Source: Pseudomonas chlororaphis (GTDB taxonomy: Bacteria; Pseudomonadota; Gammaproteobacteria; Pseudomonadales; Pseudomonadaceae). From it: a stretch of 64,000 bases of DNA. Below, one piece after another: positions 44,147-56,200 of the stretch. The stretch is from positions 1-64,000 of the forward strand of contig NZ_MOAL01000003.1 in the NCBI RefSeq assembly GCF_003731765.1, in the 5' to 3' direction. The notes below the pieces were generated by a model. The model was not told the origin of the DNA. It saw only the letters and a program-made list of their open reading frames with translations, and did no database searches. Position numbers and translations under genes: made by a program. Within the stretch, counting starts at the first letter, position 1; each line of letters opens with the position of its first letter.

Positions 44147-44159
44147 GAAGAGTCTGCCG

Positions 44160-46157
44160 ATGCCTTCGATCACCCGTTGCCTCCTGCTGCTGGGCGCCCT
44201 GGTCCTCAGTGCCTGCGCCCAGCCCGCCGCGGACTTCGTGCCGCCGGCCCAGCGCCCGTTGCCCGACAGCGAAGCGCCCTGGCCGAAAAACCAGGTGCTG
44301 GGCATTGCCTACCACGACGTCGAGGACCGCGACCCGGACCAGGCGGTGGTGGCGGTGCGCACCGAGCGGCTGATCCAGCAACTGGCCTGGCTGCGGGAGA
44401 ACGGCTACCAGGCGGTGTCGGTGGACCAGATCCTCCGCGCCCGCCAGGGTGGCCCGGAACTGCCGGCCAAGGCCGTGCTGCTGAGTTTCGACGACGGTTA
44501 CGCGAGCTTTTACACTCGGGTCATGCCACTGCTGCGCAGCTACCAGTGGCCGGCGCTGCTGGCACCCGTCGGCGCCTGGGTCGATACCCCGGCCGGGCAG
44601 GCGGTGGACTTTGCCGGCGAGCGGCGCCCCCGCGAGCAGTTCCTGACCTGGGATCAGGTGCGCGAGGTGGCCGCTTCCGGGCTGGTGGAAATCGCCGCCC
44701 ACACCGACGCCAGCCACCAGGGCGTGCTGGCTAACCCCCAAGGCAACCTGCAACCGGCGGCCGCTACCCGACGCTATAACCCCCAAAGCGGGCGCTATGA
44801 AAGCGAGGCCGAGTTCCAGGCCCGGCTGCGCAGCGATGTGGCGCGCATCTCGGAAAAAATCCGCGTCGCCACCGGCCGCGCCCCCCGCGTCTGGGTCTGG
44901 CCCTATGGCGCCGCCGACGGCACCGCGCTGCGGGTGGTTGGCGAGCAGGGCTATCAGATGGCCCTGACCCTCGACGACGGGCTCGACACCCTGGAAAACC
45001 TGATGAGCAGCCCGCGCTTCCTGGTGGCCTCGGACCCGGACGGCCAGCGCTTCGCCAACAGCATTGTCGGTGTGCAGAGCCAGGGGCCGTTGCGGGTGGC
45101 CCATGTCGACCTGGACAACGTCTACGACCCGGACCCGGCCCAGCAGGAAATCAACCTGGGCAAGCTGGTACAGCGCATGGCCGACCTGGGGGTCAATACG
45201 GTGTTCCTGCAAGCCTTCGCCGACCCCCTGGGCGACGGCCTGACGCGTGAGTTGTATTTCCCCAACCGCCATTTGCCGATGCGCGCCGACCTGTTCGATC
45301 GGGTCGCCTGGCAGTTGCGTACCCGGGCCAACGTCAAGGTCTATGCCTGGATGCCGGTGCTCAGCTTCGCCCTGGATGGGGCGTTACCCAGGGTTACTCG
45401 CTGGGACCCGGCCACCGGCCGCAGCGCTGTGGACCCCGATCAATACCCGCGTCTGTCGCCGTTCGACCCCGAGGTGCGGCGCCTTATTGGTGAGATCTAT
45501 CAGGACCTGGCGCGGCTGACTTCGGTGGACGGCATCCTCTATCACGACGATGCGCTGCTCTCGGATTTCGAAGACGCCAGCCCCGGTGCCCTGCGCAGCT
45601 ACGCTGCCAATGGCCTGCCGGATTCCCTGGCCGCCTTGCGCGGCGACCCGGCCACCCTGCAACGCTGGACCCGCTTCAAGAGCCGCTACCTGATCGCCTT
45701 CACCGACGAGTTGACGGCCAAGGTCCGGGCCATTCGCGGGCCCCAGGTGCGCACCGCACGCAACCTGTTCGCCGAGCCGATTCTCAACCCCGAAAGCGAA
45801 ACCTGGTTTGCCCAGAACCTCGACGATTTTCTCGCCAGCTACGACTGGACCGCGCCCATGGCCATGCCCTTGATGGAAGGCCAGAGCCTGGAGCAATCCG
45901 GCCCCTGGCTGGAGGCCCTGGTGCAGCGCATCAAGGCGCGACCCGGGGCCCTCAAGCGCACGGTGTTCGAACTCCAGGCCCGTGACTGGCGGCCACGGCC
46001 GGCGGTGGACCTGCCGGCCGCGCAACTGGCCGACTGGCTGGGCCGGCTCAAGCGCCAGGGCGCCGTGCACCTGGGCTACTACCCGGACAACTTTCTCGAC
46101 GCCTCGCCGAACCTGGAAACCCTGCGGCCCGCCCTCTCCAATAAATGGAACCCTTGA
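44160..46157 (+). CDS. pgaB: PgaB, PNAG N-deacetylase lipoprotein
   Basis: Periplasmic lipoprotein of 665 residues that partially deacetylates PNAG so it can pass through PgaA. The lipobox is LVLSAC with Cys19. The deacetylase domain has LSFDDGYASF (catalytic/metal Asp) and the metal histidines H-T-D-A-S-H in EIAAHTDASH. Their five-residue spacing equals that of E. coli PgaB. The second, glycoside-hydrolase-like domain (about 300-660: VAHVDLDNVYDPDPAQQ, GILYHDDALL) follows. I use the ATG at 44160. The upstream open frame overlaps pgaA. The gap to pgaC is 3 bases. Confidence 0.94.
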   Translation: MPSITRCLLLLGALVLSACAQPAADFVPPAQRPLPDSEAPWPKNQVLGIAYHDVEDRDPDQAVVAVRTERLIQQLAWLRENGYQAVSVDQILRARQGGPELPAKAVLLSFDDGYASFYTRVMPLLRSYQWPALLAPVGAWVDTPAGQAVDFAGERRPREQFLTWDQVREVAASGLVEIAAHTDASHQGVLANPQGNLQPAAATRRYNPQSGRYESEAEFQARLRSDVARISEKIRVATGRAPRVWVWPYGAADGTALRVVGEQGYQMALTLDDGLDTLENLMSSPRFLVASDPDGQRFANSIVGVQSQGPLRVAHVDLDNVYDPDPAQQEINLGKLVQRMADLGVNTVFLQAFADPLGDGLTRELYFPNRHLPMRADLFDRVAWQLRTRANVKVYAWMPVLSFALDGALPRVTRWDPATGRSAVDPDQYPRLSPFDPEVRRLIGEIYQDLARLTSVDGILYHDDALLSDFEDASPGALRSYAANGLPDSLAALRGDPATLQRWTRFKSRYLIAFTDELTAKVRAIRGPQVRTARNLFAEPILNPESETWFAQNLDDFLASYDWTAPMAMPLMEGQSLEQSGPWLEALVQRIKARPGALKRTVFELQARDWRPRPAVDLPAAQLADWLGRLKRQGAVHLGYYPDNFLDASPNLETLRPALSNKWNP

Positions 46158-46160
46158 ATC

Positions 46161-47513
46161 ATGATGGATCGACTGTTAGCCCTGTGCGTGCTGGCGCTTG
46201 TCCTGGGTGTGCCCCTGGGCCTGATCTTCCTGGCCACCGGCCAGTTCCTGATGGACTTCGTGTTCTTCTACCCGCTGTTCATGTCTGGCTTGTGGATCGC
46301 CGGCGGCCTGTACTTCTGGCTGCACTGGGAGCGCCACTGGCCCTGGCACGCCGACACCCTGCCGCCGGCCCTGGTCGGTGAGCCGCTGATCAGCATCCTG
46401 GTGCCCTGCTACAACGAGGGCGACAACGCGGCCGACACCCTGCACGCGGCCTTGGCTCAGCAGTACCCGAACATTGAAGTCATCGCCATCAACGACGGCT
46501 CCAAGGACAACACCGGCGAGGTCCTCGATGCCCTGGCCGCAGAAGACCCGCGCCTGCGGGTGGTGCACCTGGCAGAGAACCAGGGCAAGGCCGTGGCCCT
46601 GCGCATGGGCGCGGTGGCGGCGCGCAGTGAGTACCTGGTGTGCATCGACGGCGATGCGCTGCTGGCGCCAAACACCGCGGCCTACCTGGTGGCGCCGATG
46701 CTGCACAACAGCCGCCTCGGTGCGGTCACCGGCAACCCACGGATTCGCACGCGTTCAACCCTGGTGGGGCGGGTCCAGGTCGGCGAGTTTTCCTCGATCA
46801 TCGGCCTGATCAAGCGCACCCAGCGCGTATTCGGCAAGGTTTTCACGGTGTCCGGGGTGGTGGTCGCCTTCCGCCGTTCGGCCCTGCACCGGGTGGGCTA
46901 CTGGAGCCCGGACATGATCACCGAAGACATCGACATCAGTTGGAAGCTGCAACTGGACCACTGGAGCATTTTCTACGAGCCCCGGGCGCTGTGCTGGATC
47001 CTGATGCCGGAAACCCTGCGCGGCCTGTGGAAGCAGCGTCTGCGCTGGGCCCAGGGCGGCGCCGAAGTGCTGCTCAAGAACATTCGCGGCATCTGGCAAT
47101 GGCGTCACCGCTACCTGTGGGTGCTGCTCTTCGATTACTGCCTGTCCACCGGCTGGGCGTTCACTTTCCTGCTGTCGATCCTGTTCTGGGTCCTGGGCAA
47201 ATTCATCGTCATGCCCGAGGCCATCGCGGTGCAGCACATCCTGCCACCGGCCTTTACCGGGCTGGTGCTGGCGATGGTCTGCCTGCTGCAATTCGCCATC
47301 AGCCTGCTGATTGATCGGCGCTATGAAAAAGACCTGTGGAAAACCCTGTTCTGGGTGGTCTGGTACCCGCTGGTGTTCTGGCTGGTGAGCCTGTTCACCA
47401 CCCTGGTCAGCTTTCCCAAGGTGCTGTTCGGCCAGCATCAGAAACGCGCGCGCTGGGTCAGCCCGGATCGCGGCATCAAACCCCTGGATGAGCCTGAGGA
47501 GATCAACGGATGA
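46161..47513 (+). CDS. pgaC: PgaC, PNAG synthase (GT2)
   Basis: Inner-membrane processive beta-1,6-N-acetylglucosaminyltransferase of 450 residues. Two N-terminal helices precede a GT2 domain with [12 protein letters not shown], the D-x-D type [16 protein letters not shown] and Q-x-x-R-W as QRLRWAQGG. Further helices follow at about 310-420. With PgaD it makes the polymer. Family members respond to c-di-GMP through the PgaCD interface. Its stop overlaps the pgaD start (ATGA). Confidence 0.95.
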   Translation: MMDRLLALCVLALVLGVPLGLIFLATGQFLMDFVFFYPLFMSGLWIAGGLYFWLHWERHWPWHADTLPPALVGEPLISILVPCYNEGDNAADTLHAALAQQYPNIEVIAINDGSKDNTGEVLDALAAEDPRLRVVHLAENQGKAVALRMGAVAARSEYLVCIDGDALLAPNTAAYLVAPMLHNSRLGAVTGNPRIRTRSTLVGRVQVGEFSSIIGLIKRTQRVFGKVFTVSGVVVAFRRSALHRVGYWSPDMITEDIDISWKLQLDHWSIFYEPRALCWILMPETLRGLWKQRLRWAQGGAEVLLKNIRGIWQWRHRYLWVLLFDYCLSTGWAFTFLLSILFWVLGKFIVMPEAIAVQHILPPAFTGLVLAMVCLLQFAISLLIDRRYEKDLWKTLFWVVWYPLVFWLVSLFTTLVSFPKVLFGQHQKRARWVSPDRGIKPLDEPEEING

Positions 47514-47995
47514 GAATCATCAGAACCCGACAACGCCCGGTCCTGCTGTGGGTGGACACGGCCCTGACCCTGCTGGCCTGGATCGGCTTGCTGTACTTGC
47601 TGGCACGGGGCTTGTGGCCTCTGCTGCAAAGCCACGGCGGGCCGCGCCTGGAGATTGGCCTGCTGAACGCCCTGACCACCCTGCAAATCTACTTTTGGGT
47701 GGCGGTGTTCAACGCTGCAGTGCTGATCGGCTGGGCCCGGTATCGGCAGTTCAAGGCGCGCAGCTACCCGCCCCGCCAGCCCGCCCCGGTGGTGGATGAC
47801 CGACGCCTGAGTGAGAGCTTCAGCCTCAGCGCGGACAATTTTTCGCGCATGCGCCGCCTGGGCACCCTGATCGTGCACAACGATGATGAAGGTGGAATCA
47901 CCCATGTCAGTACGCCGCTGCTGATGCGCATGCGCCCGGAAGAACGCTGGCCTGTTGCGCAGTCGGCCACCCGGCATCTGGCCCCCGGAAGTTGA
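47510..47995 (+). CDS. pgaD: PgaD, PNAG synthesis auxiliary protein
   Basis: A 161-residue inner-membrane protein with two helices ([21 protein letters not shown] and [18 protein letters not shown]) and a cytoplasmic tail ([14 protein letters not shown]...). It is the last gene of pgaABCD and overlaps pgaC by four bases. In E. coli PgaD binds c-di-GMP together with PgaC and stabilises the synthase. Confidence 0.9.
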   Translation: MRIIRTRQRPVLLWVDTALTLLAWIGLLYLLARGLWPLLQSHGGPRLEIGLLNALTTLQIYFWVAVFNAAVLIGWARYRQFKARSYPPRQPAPVVDDRRLSESFSLSADNFSRMRRLGTLIVHNDDEGGITHVSTPLLMRMRPEERWPVAQSATRHLAPGS

Positions 47996-48204
47996 GTGGA
48001 GGAAGTGGGTGTTGTGTCTTTGGTCAGTCCCTAGTTAGTGGCGATGAGCCTGTATGAAAGTTATACCGCTTGTCGGTTTTATTGCGCTATCAAAGACAGT
48101 TATATCGGGTGTTGGTTAACGGGCATTACTGGCTGCTAACGATTAAGCAGTGTTCAAGTCAAGTGCCGTCAACGAGCGCTTAGCTTCTTGTTTTTAACCC
48201 TTTG

Positions 48205-48232
48205 GCCCAGTGAATACTGGGCTTTCTGTTTG
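48205..48232 (+). terminator. Hairpin terminator in the pgaD-TPS gap
   Basis: The stem gcccag (48205-48210) and ctgggc (48217-48222) around tgaata is followed by tttctgttt. It is 210 bases after pgaD, so it ends either a long pga 3' UTR or a small RNA in this 489-base gap (47996-48484). I see no coding sequence in the gap. The part from 48230 to 48480 is AT-rich and likely holds the promoter of the TPS operon. Confidence 0.6.
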
Positions 48233-48484
48233 CTTGAACGCTGTTTTTCAAGTGCGTTTGATTGTTGATAAATGTGACTTGAGTCCACTTTTCGGATAAA
48301 GCGTCATCCCCTCCAGGAATTTTATTAAAGGTTGCCAGTCGAACTTGCCTCCTCGCCAGAAACCGCCTAGTGCGAACTCTGGGGTTTCTTGAAGTGTGGT
48401 TGATAGTTGGGTGATATCAATTCAATGGCTAATTAAGATCATTCGCCATTAGTTGCCATCATCTGCTGTTTCGAAGGATCGAAC

Positions 48485-50215
48485 ATGGATTTACTTATCC
48501 AAGGCAAGCGGTTTTTTGCCCCTGTGTTGTGCAGCCTGTTGGGCCTCGGCCTGTTCAGCCCGGCGTTCGCCGCTACACCCAATCCAGGTGACCAGGACCT
48601 GATCCGCGACCGACAGAATCGCCTGCTCGAAGAGCAGCGTCGGCGCCTTGAAGAGCTCAAGGAGCTGCCGGGTAACAGTGCCACGCCGGCCACGCCTGCT
48701 GCGCCGGTGGATGTGCGTTGTTTCCCCATTACCGACATCGAACTCAAGGGTGCCGACTCGTTGTCCGCCACCGAGCGCGAGGCTCTGGTCAAACCCTACG
48801 GCCACCAGTGCCTGGGGGTGCCCCAGCTCAACCAACTGCTCAAGGCCGTCACCGATCACTACCTCGCCAAGGGTCTGGTCACCAGCCGCGCCTACCTGCC
48901 GCAGCAGGACCTGAGCAGCGGCCACCTGCAGGTGCTGGTGGTCGAAGGCACCCTCGAAGGCCTCAAGGGCGCCGAGGGCAGCGGGCTTTCGGCGCGTGAG
49001 CTGAACATGGCGTTCCCCGGCACGCCCGGGAGCCTGCTCAACCTGCGGGAAATCGAACAACTGGTGGACCAGCTCAACCGTCTGCCCTCCAACCGTGCGC
49101 AAATGGAGCTGACCCCGGGCCAGGCCGTGGGGGGCAGTGAAGTGCTGGTCAGGAACACCCCGGACAAGCCATGGCGCGCCGGGCTGTCGCGCAGCAATGA
49201 CGGCCAGAAGGCCACCGGCGAGCAGCAGTGGGGCGCCTCCCTGGAGTGGGACAGCCCCCTGGGCCTGGCGGACATGCTGGTGCTGCGCGGCAGCCACGAC
49301 GCGGTCAGCGATCACCAGAAAACCTCCCGCAGCTCGATGCTTTATTACAACCTGCCGGTGGGCTGGTGGAATTTCAGCTACAGCTTCAACCAGAACGAAT
49401 ACCGCTACCCGCTGGCGTTCGATGGCTTGAGTTTCAAGCAGAGCGGCGACAGCCAGCTGCACCAACTGCGCGCCGAGCGGGTGATCCACCGCGATGCGGT
49501 GAGCAAGACCTCCCTGAGCGTCGGCACCAGCTACCTGCGCACCAACAACTACTTCGAAGACATCAAGCTCGACAGCAGCAACCGCCTGAGCGAAGCCCAA
49601 TTCGGCATCAACCATGGCCGACGGATCGGCAGCGCCTTCGTCAACCTCGACCTGGGCATGCAGAACGGCATTGGCGCCTTTGATGCCCAGGCCGAAAACC
49701 AGCAGCGCGACCCCTCCGGCAACCTCACGCCCAAGGCTCGCTATCGCAAGTACAGCGCCACCGCCAGCTACCTGCAGCCGTTCACGGTGGCGGGGGAGTC
49801 CCTGGTGTTCAGCAGCCTGGTGACCGGCCAGCGCAGTGAAGATGTGCTGTTCAGCAACCAGCGCATGAGCCTGGGCGGGCAGGCCTCGATCCGCGGCTAC
49901 AAGGACCAGACCCTGTCCGGCGACAGCGGCTACTACTGGCGCAACGACCTGCGCTGGAGCCGCCCAGTGACCTGGGACTGGCTGCGCCCAGTGTTCAACC
50001 AGTACGGCACGGGCCTGGGCTATGACCTGGGGGCGATCCGCAACGACCGTTACAACGAAGAACAGCACGGCCGGGTGTCGAGCAACTCCCTGGAGCTGTT
50101 CGCCAGCGGCCCCAATGTGGCGGCCAGCGTGACCTTCGCCCACTCCCTCGAGCGGCCAGATGCCCTGAGCGAGCGCGAAGCGCCGATCTACTTCCGCCTG
50201 GACCTGTTCCTCTAA
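48485..50215 (+). CDS. TpsB outer-membrane transporter (ShlB/FhaC/CdiB family)
   Basis: A 576-residue outer-membrane protein that secretes the giant exoprotein encoded next. Signal peptide (LLGLGLFSPAFA), then an N-terminal helix rich in Arg/Glu (RDRQNRLLEEQRRRLEELKEL) that plugs the pore. POTRA domains (about 75-210: CFPITDIELKGADSL, LKAVTDHYLAKGLVTSRAYLP) and a 16-strand barrel follow, with the conserved loop motif SIRGYKDQ and the end YFRLDLFL. GAAGGA precedes the ATG. It lies 25 bases before the exoprotein gene, the standard TpsB-TpsA order of CDI and haemolysin systems. Confidence 0.92.
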   Translation: MDLLIQGKRFFAPVLCSLLGLGLFSPAFAATPNPGDQDLIRDRQNRLLEEQRRRLEELKELPGNSATPATPAAPVDVRCFPITDIELKGADSLSATEREALVKPYGHQCLGVPQLNQLLKAVTDHYLAKGLVTSRAYLPQQDLSSGHLQVLVVEGTLEGLKGAEGSGLSARELNMAFPGTPGSLLNLREIEQLVDQLNRLPSNRAQMELTPGQAVGGSEVLVRNTPDKPWRAGLSRSNDGQKATGEQQWGASLEWDSPLGLADMLVLRGSHDAVSDHQKTSRSSMLYYNLPVGWWNFSYSFNQNEYRYPLAFDGLSFKQSGDSQLHQLRAERVIHRDAVSKTSLSVGTSYLRTNNYFEDIKLDSSNRLSEAQFGINHGRRIGSAFVNLDLGMQNGIGAFDAQAENQQRDPSGNLTPKARYRKYSATASYLQPFTVAGESLVFSSLVTGQRSEDVLFSNQRMSLGGQASIRGYKDQTLSGDSGYYWRNDLRWSRPVTWDWLRPVFNQYGTGLGYDLGAIRNDRYNEEQHGRVSSNSLELFASGPNVAASVTFAHSLERPDALSEREAPIYFRLDLFL

Positions 50216-50240
50216 CTTTCGCTCTTTCGAGGCCCTCGAC

Positions 50241-53200
50241 ATGGATGTTCGCCAACTTGCCTTCCTGGCTCGCCAGCCCTCCGCGACCCTGCAACCGCGC
50301 CGCTCGTTCTGGGGTTTGCCCAAGCGCGGGCTGGCGTTTTTGCTGGCCAACGTCATGTTCTGGCAGCCGCTGTGGGCGATGGCGGACGGCATCGTGGTCA
50401 ACGGCAGCGCCACCAGCGTCGGCCAGGCGGGCAACGGCGTACCGGTGATCAACATCGCCAAGCCCAACGCCACGGGCCTGTCCCACAACAAGTTCAGCGA
50501 CTACAACGTCGGCCAGCAGGGGGTCATCCTCAACAACAGCACCAGCAAGGTGCAGAAAACCCAGCTTGGCGGCTACATCACCGGCAACGGCAACCTGCAG
50601 GGCAAGGCGGCCAAGGTCATCCTCAACGAGGTCAACGGCGGCAGCCCCAGCCAGCTCAAGGGCTACACCGAGGTGGCCGGCAAATCGGCCCATGTGATCG
50701 TCTCCAACCCCCACGGCATCACGTGCGACGGCTGCGGCTTTATCAACACGCCCAAGGCCACCCTGACCACTGGGCGGCCGGTGATCGACACCAAGGGCCA
50801 GCTGAAAAGCTACGACGTCGACGGCGGCGCAGTGACCATCGAAGGCCGTGGCCTCAATGCGAGCAATGTCGGCAGCTTCGAGATCATCACCCGCAGCGCG
50901 CAGATCAACGCTGAGTTGCATGCCAAGGACCTGACCATCGTCACCGGGCGCAACGAGGTGGACGCCAAGACCCTGGCCGCCACCGCCAAGGCCCCGGACG
51001 GTAGCCAGGCCCCGCAACTGGCCATTGACTCTTCGGCCCTGGGCGGCATGTACGCCGGAGCCATCAAACTGGTGGGCACCGAGTCCGGCGTGGGCGTGAA
51101 GCTGGCCGGCGACATGGCCGCCAGCGGCGGCGACCTGCAGATCGACGTCAACGGCAAACTGAGCATGGCTCGGGCCTCGGCGGCTGGCGACGTCAAGCTG
51201 CTGGCCCAGGACGTCGCCCTCAACGACACTGTTTACGCCGCCAAGAAAGCCAAGGTGGTGGCGCGCAATCAGGTGACGGTGAACAAGCAACTGGCCGCGG
51301 CCGGCGATGTGCATCTGCAAGGGTCGCAGATCGTCAACCAGGGGCAGGTCAATGCGGGGCTCGACGCCGAGGGTGGCCTCGACGGCAACAGCCATCTGCA
51401 CCTTGAAGGCGGCAGCTTGAGCAACCAGGGCCTGATCAATAGCCAGGGCCGCTTGAGTGCCGATTTGCAACAACTGGACAACCGCCAGGGCACGCTCCAG
51501 GCCACCCGCGGCGAACTGCGGGCCACGGTGGCCGGGGCCCTGGACAACCGGGGCGGCCAACTGCTGACCGGCGCCGGGCTGCTGACCCTGAGCGCCGCCG
51601 AATTGCACAACCAGCAGGGCATGATCAGTGCCCAGGGCGGCCTGCTCGACGTGCTGGCCCAGAGCCTGAACAACGACCAGGGCCAGTTGTTGGGCAGCGG
51701 TGATCTGCTGCTCAAGGGGGGCGACCTGGCCAACGGCCGCGGCCTCATTCAGGCCCGTAACAGCGTCACCGTGGACGCCCACAGCCTGAGCAATGGCGGC
51801 AGCCTCGGCGCCAAACTGGTCAGCCTGCTGCTGGTGGGCTCGCTGGACAACAGCAACGGCCTGATTGAATCCGGCTCGACCTTGAATGTGGACGCCGGAG
51901 CCCTGCGCAACGCCAATGGCCAACTGCGGGCCCTGGGCACCCAAGGCACCAGCCGCTTCGCCATTGGTGGGCTGTTCGACAACAGCCAGGGCCTGGTGGA
52001 AATCGGCAACGCCCGCTTGAGCCTGAACAGCGTCGGCCTGAGTAACCAGCAAGGCACCGTGCGTCACCTGGGGCGCGAAGGCTTTGCGCTGTCTCTGGCC
52101 GACACCGGCAATGCCGGCGGCAGCTTTATCACCAACAGCCGGCTCGACCTGGACTTGGCCGACTGGACCAACACCAGCGTGATCCAGGCCCAGAAAATCG
52201 GCCTCAAGGTCGGCACCTTCACCCAGAGCGCCAGCGGCAAGTTGATCTCCATCGACGGCCTGGAAGCCAGCGGTGACCACTGGATCAACCATGGCAGCCT
52301 GGAAACCGACGGCGATCTGCGGCTGACCCTCAGCGGCAGCTACCAAGGCAATGGCGGGCTCAAAAGCCTGGGCAACATGAGCGTCAGCGCGGCCAGTGCC
52401 GAACTGGGCGAGGGCGCCGATGTGCGCAGCGGCGGCCAGGGCACTTTCGTCCTGGGCACCCACCTGATCAACCGCGGCAGCATCACCAGCACCGGCCAGA
52501 TGCTGTTGCAGGTCGCCAGCCTGAACAACCAGGGCACCCTCGGCGCGGGCCAATCCCTGCGCATCGAGGCGCCGAGCCTGGTCAACCAGGGCGGGCTGAT
52601 GTTCAGTGGCGCCAACATGCTGCTGCTCAGCGACAACCTGCTCAACCTGCGCGGCGACCTGTACAGCTTTGGCCGCCTGGACATGGCCCGGGACCTCAAC
52701 GGCAGCCAGGCCCAGGGCTTTCATAACCTCTCCGGCACCGTGGAAAGCGTCGGCGGCATGAGCATCAACGCCGCGACCTTGGAAAACGCCCGGGAAAGCG
52801 TGGACATCGTCACCCGCAAAGTCGCTGCCCGGATGACGTACGACAGCTGCTACGACTGCTCGGGCGGCAAGCGCAACGCCAACTTCATCCTTGAAGAGAT
52901 CGACCGTACCTACGCTGAAAACTCCAGCCCCCGGGCCTCGCTGATTTCCGGCGCGGAAATGACCCTGACCGGCGGCCAGGTGGAAAACCGCTACAGCCTG
53001 CTGTCGTCGGCAGGCGACTTGACCATCGACGCGCTGACCTTCAACAACCAGGGCGCGACCCTGGGTGAGTACAACACCCAGCGTTTCCTCAACTCCTATC
53101 GCTCTCGTTCCCTGGGGTCGATCTTCCGTTGGGTAGAGGGCTTCAACGCCCGCAACTGGCCGGGCGGCACCGGCGACATTGCCACCGAAATCAGCCAGTT

Positions 53201-56200
53201 CATCCAGTCCAGCACCTCGGACAACTACCTGCTGGCCACCCCGGTGTACACCCCGAGCCAGGACCTCTCCTACAACGCAGTGGTCCAGGCCGGCGGCAAG
53301 GTGCAGATCAATGCCCAGGTGATCGAGCAAGGGGTGATCCGGCCGTCGTTTGCGTTTGTCACCGGAGGCAGCAAAGTCGGCGACACCCACGTGGGCGGCA
53401 GCGCCATCGCCACCCCGGTGACCCTCAACCCGCAACTGGCGGCGGACACCACGCAACAGCCGGTCGATCCCCTGAGCCTGCCGGGCTTCAGCCTGCCCCA
53501 GGGCCCGGGCGGCCTGTTCCACGTCAACAGCGACCCAGGCCATCCGTACCTGGTGGAGAGCGATCCGCGGTTCGCCAACCTGGGCAACTTCCTCAACTCC
53601 GACTACCTGCTCAGCCGCCTGGGCCTCGACACCGATGTGGCACAGCGCCGCCTGGGCGACGGCTTGTACGAGCAGCGGCTGATCCGCGACGCGGTGCTGG
53701 CCCGTACCGGCCAGCGCTTCCTGGCCGGCCTGACCAGCGATGAGGCGATGTTCCGCTACCTGATGGACAACGCTATTGCCAGCAAGGACGCCCTCGACCT
53801 GGCGCCGGGCGTGGCCCTAACGTCGGCCCAGGTAGCGGCCCTGACCCACGACATCGTGTGGATGCAGGAGCAGGAAGTGCAGGGCCAGAAGGTCCTGGTG
53901 CCGGTGCTCTACCTGGCTCAGGCGAACAACCGCCTGGCCCCCAACGGCGCGCTGATTCAAGGCACCGATGTGCAATTGATGGCGGGCAGCGGCCTGAGCA
54001 ACCAAGGCACCCTGCGCGCCAGCAACAGCTTGCTGATCGGCGCCGAGAACATCGACAACAGCGGCCTGATGGAAGCCAACCAGCGCCTGTCGCTGCTGGC
54101 CACCGACAGCATCCGCAACGCCCAGGGCGGCATTCTCAAGGGCCAGGACGTGACCCTGGTCGCCCAGCAGGGCGATGTGCTCAACCTGCGCAGCGTCACC
54201 ACCCACGACGCCGCCCATGCCAGTGGCACCCAGCGCGTGGACTTCGTCGATAAAGGCGCCCGCGTCGAAGCCGGCAACCTGTTGCTGGTCAGCGCCGGAC
54301 GCGACCTGCAGAGCGTCGGCAGCACCTTGAGCGCCGGTGGCGACGCCCAACTCAGCGCCGGCCGCGACCTGAACATCATCGCTGCCGAAGGCCTCGACAG
54401 CAGCACCGGTCAACGCAAGAAAGCCCACTGGAGCAAGAGCCAGACCACCCAATACGGCAGCGACGTTACGGTGAGTGGCAACCTGATCGCCAGCGCCGGC
54501 GGCGATATGGCGGTGGTGGCGAGCAAGATCAAGGCCGGGGGCGACCTCAGCCTGGCGATCGACGGCAACCTCAACATTGCCTCCGCCGCCAACGAAAGCC
54601 ACAGCGAATATCACAAGAAAGGCGGTGGCAAAAAGCTCGACGTCGAAGACAGCGTGGTGCGCCAGCAAGGCAGCGAGATCGAGGCTGGCGGCAACCTCAA
54701 GGCGGTGGCGGGCGGCAACCTGTTGCTGATCGCCAGCCAGCTCAAAAGCGGCGGCGAAGCCTATCTCTACGGCGGCAAGCAACTGGGCATGCTGGCCGCC
54801 GAGAACAGCGACTACCACCTCTACGACAAGAAGAAAAAAGGCGGTTGGGGCAGCAAGGAAACCCGGCGTGATGAAGTCACCGACGTGCGCTACGTGGGCT
54901 CGACCATCACCACCGGCGGCAACCTTACCGTCAAGAGCGCCGGCGACCAGATGTACCAGGTCGCCACGCTCAACAGCGGCAAGGACCTGCTGATCGACAG
55001 CGGCGGCGCCATTACCTTCGAGGCGGTCAAGGACCTGCATCAAGAGAGCCATGAGCGCAGCAAGAGCGACCTGGCCTGGACCAGTGCCAAGGGCAAGGGC
55101 AAGACCGACGAAACCTTGCGCCAGACCCAATTGGTGGCCCAGGGGCAAATGGCGATCCAGGCCGTGGATGGCCTGACCATCGACGTCAAGCAAGTGGACC
55201 GGCAGACGGTCAGCCAGACCATCGACGCCATGGTCAAGGGCAACCCGCAACTGGCCTGGGTCAAGGAAGCCGAGCAGCGCGGTGACGTGGATTGGCGGCA
55301 AGTGAAGGAAGTGCACGACTCCTTCAAGTACAGCCATTCGAGCCTGGGCCAGGGCGCGGTCCTGGCGATCATCATCGTGGTCACGGTGCTCACCGCCGGT
55401 GCGGCCAGCAGCCTGGCCGCGACCGGTGCCGCCCAGGGCTCGGCGATGGCGGCCGCGAGCACCACCACCGCCACGGTCGGCGGCGTGACGACCACCACCA
55501 CGGTGGCGGCGGGTTGGGGCAACGTCATGGCCACCAGCGTCATGACCTCCATGGCCAGCCAAGGCGCGGTCAGCGTGATCAACAACCGCGGCAACCTCGG
55601 CGCCGCGTTCAAGGACATCACCACCAAGGATGCGCTCAAGGGCTATGCCACGGGCGCAGTGACGGCAGGCTTTACCTCCGGCGTGCTGGACGGCGCCTTT
55701 GGCGTGACCGGCGACAACGTCAATAAAGTCACCAAGGGCTTCAACCTGTCCGACTGGGGCGACATCGGCAAGTTCGGCTTGTATTCCGGGGCCCAGGGCG
55801 CCACCCACGCCATCGCCCAGACGGCCATCCAGGGCGGCAGCTTTGGCGACAATCTGGGCAGCTCGCTGACCAACGAACTGCAGAACGCCCTTCAAGGCGT
55901 GGCCTTCAATGCGGTGGGCGGTTACTCCCTGGAGCAGAAGTGGGCCGATGGCAGCCCGCAGAAAGTGGCCTTGCACGCCTTGGTGGGCGGTATCTTGAGT
56001 GAAGCGTCCGGCCAAGGGTTCGCCGTCGGTGCTGCGGCAGCCGGGGCCAACGAGGCGTTGAGCAACAGCCTCTCCGACCTGGTCAAGAAAGACTCGAAAC
56101 TGCAACTGGCGGCCTCGCAGCTGGTCGGGCTGGTGGCGGCGGGCGTGGTCGATGGCGACCTGCAGACCGGGGCGAACATTGCCAAGAACGCCACGGCGTA

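Noticed and set aside
49995-53543. A minus-strand open frame of 1182 codons opposite the exoprotein gene
   Set aside because: It is the mirror of GC-rich repetitive coding sequence. Its product is Ala/Gln/Val-rich with no domain, no ribosome binding site and it spans the TpsB-TpsA junction.
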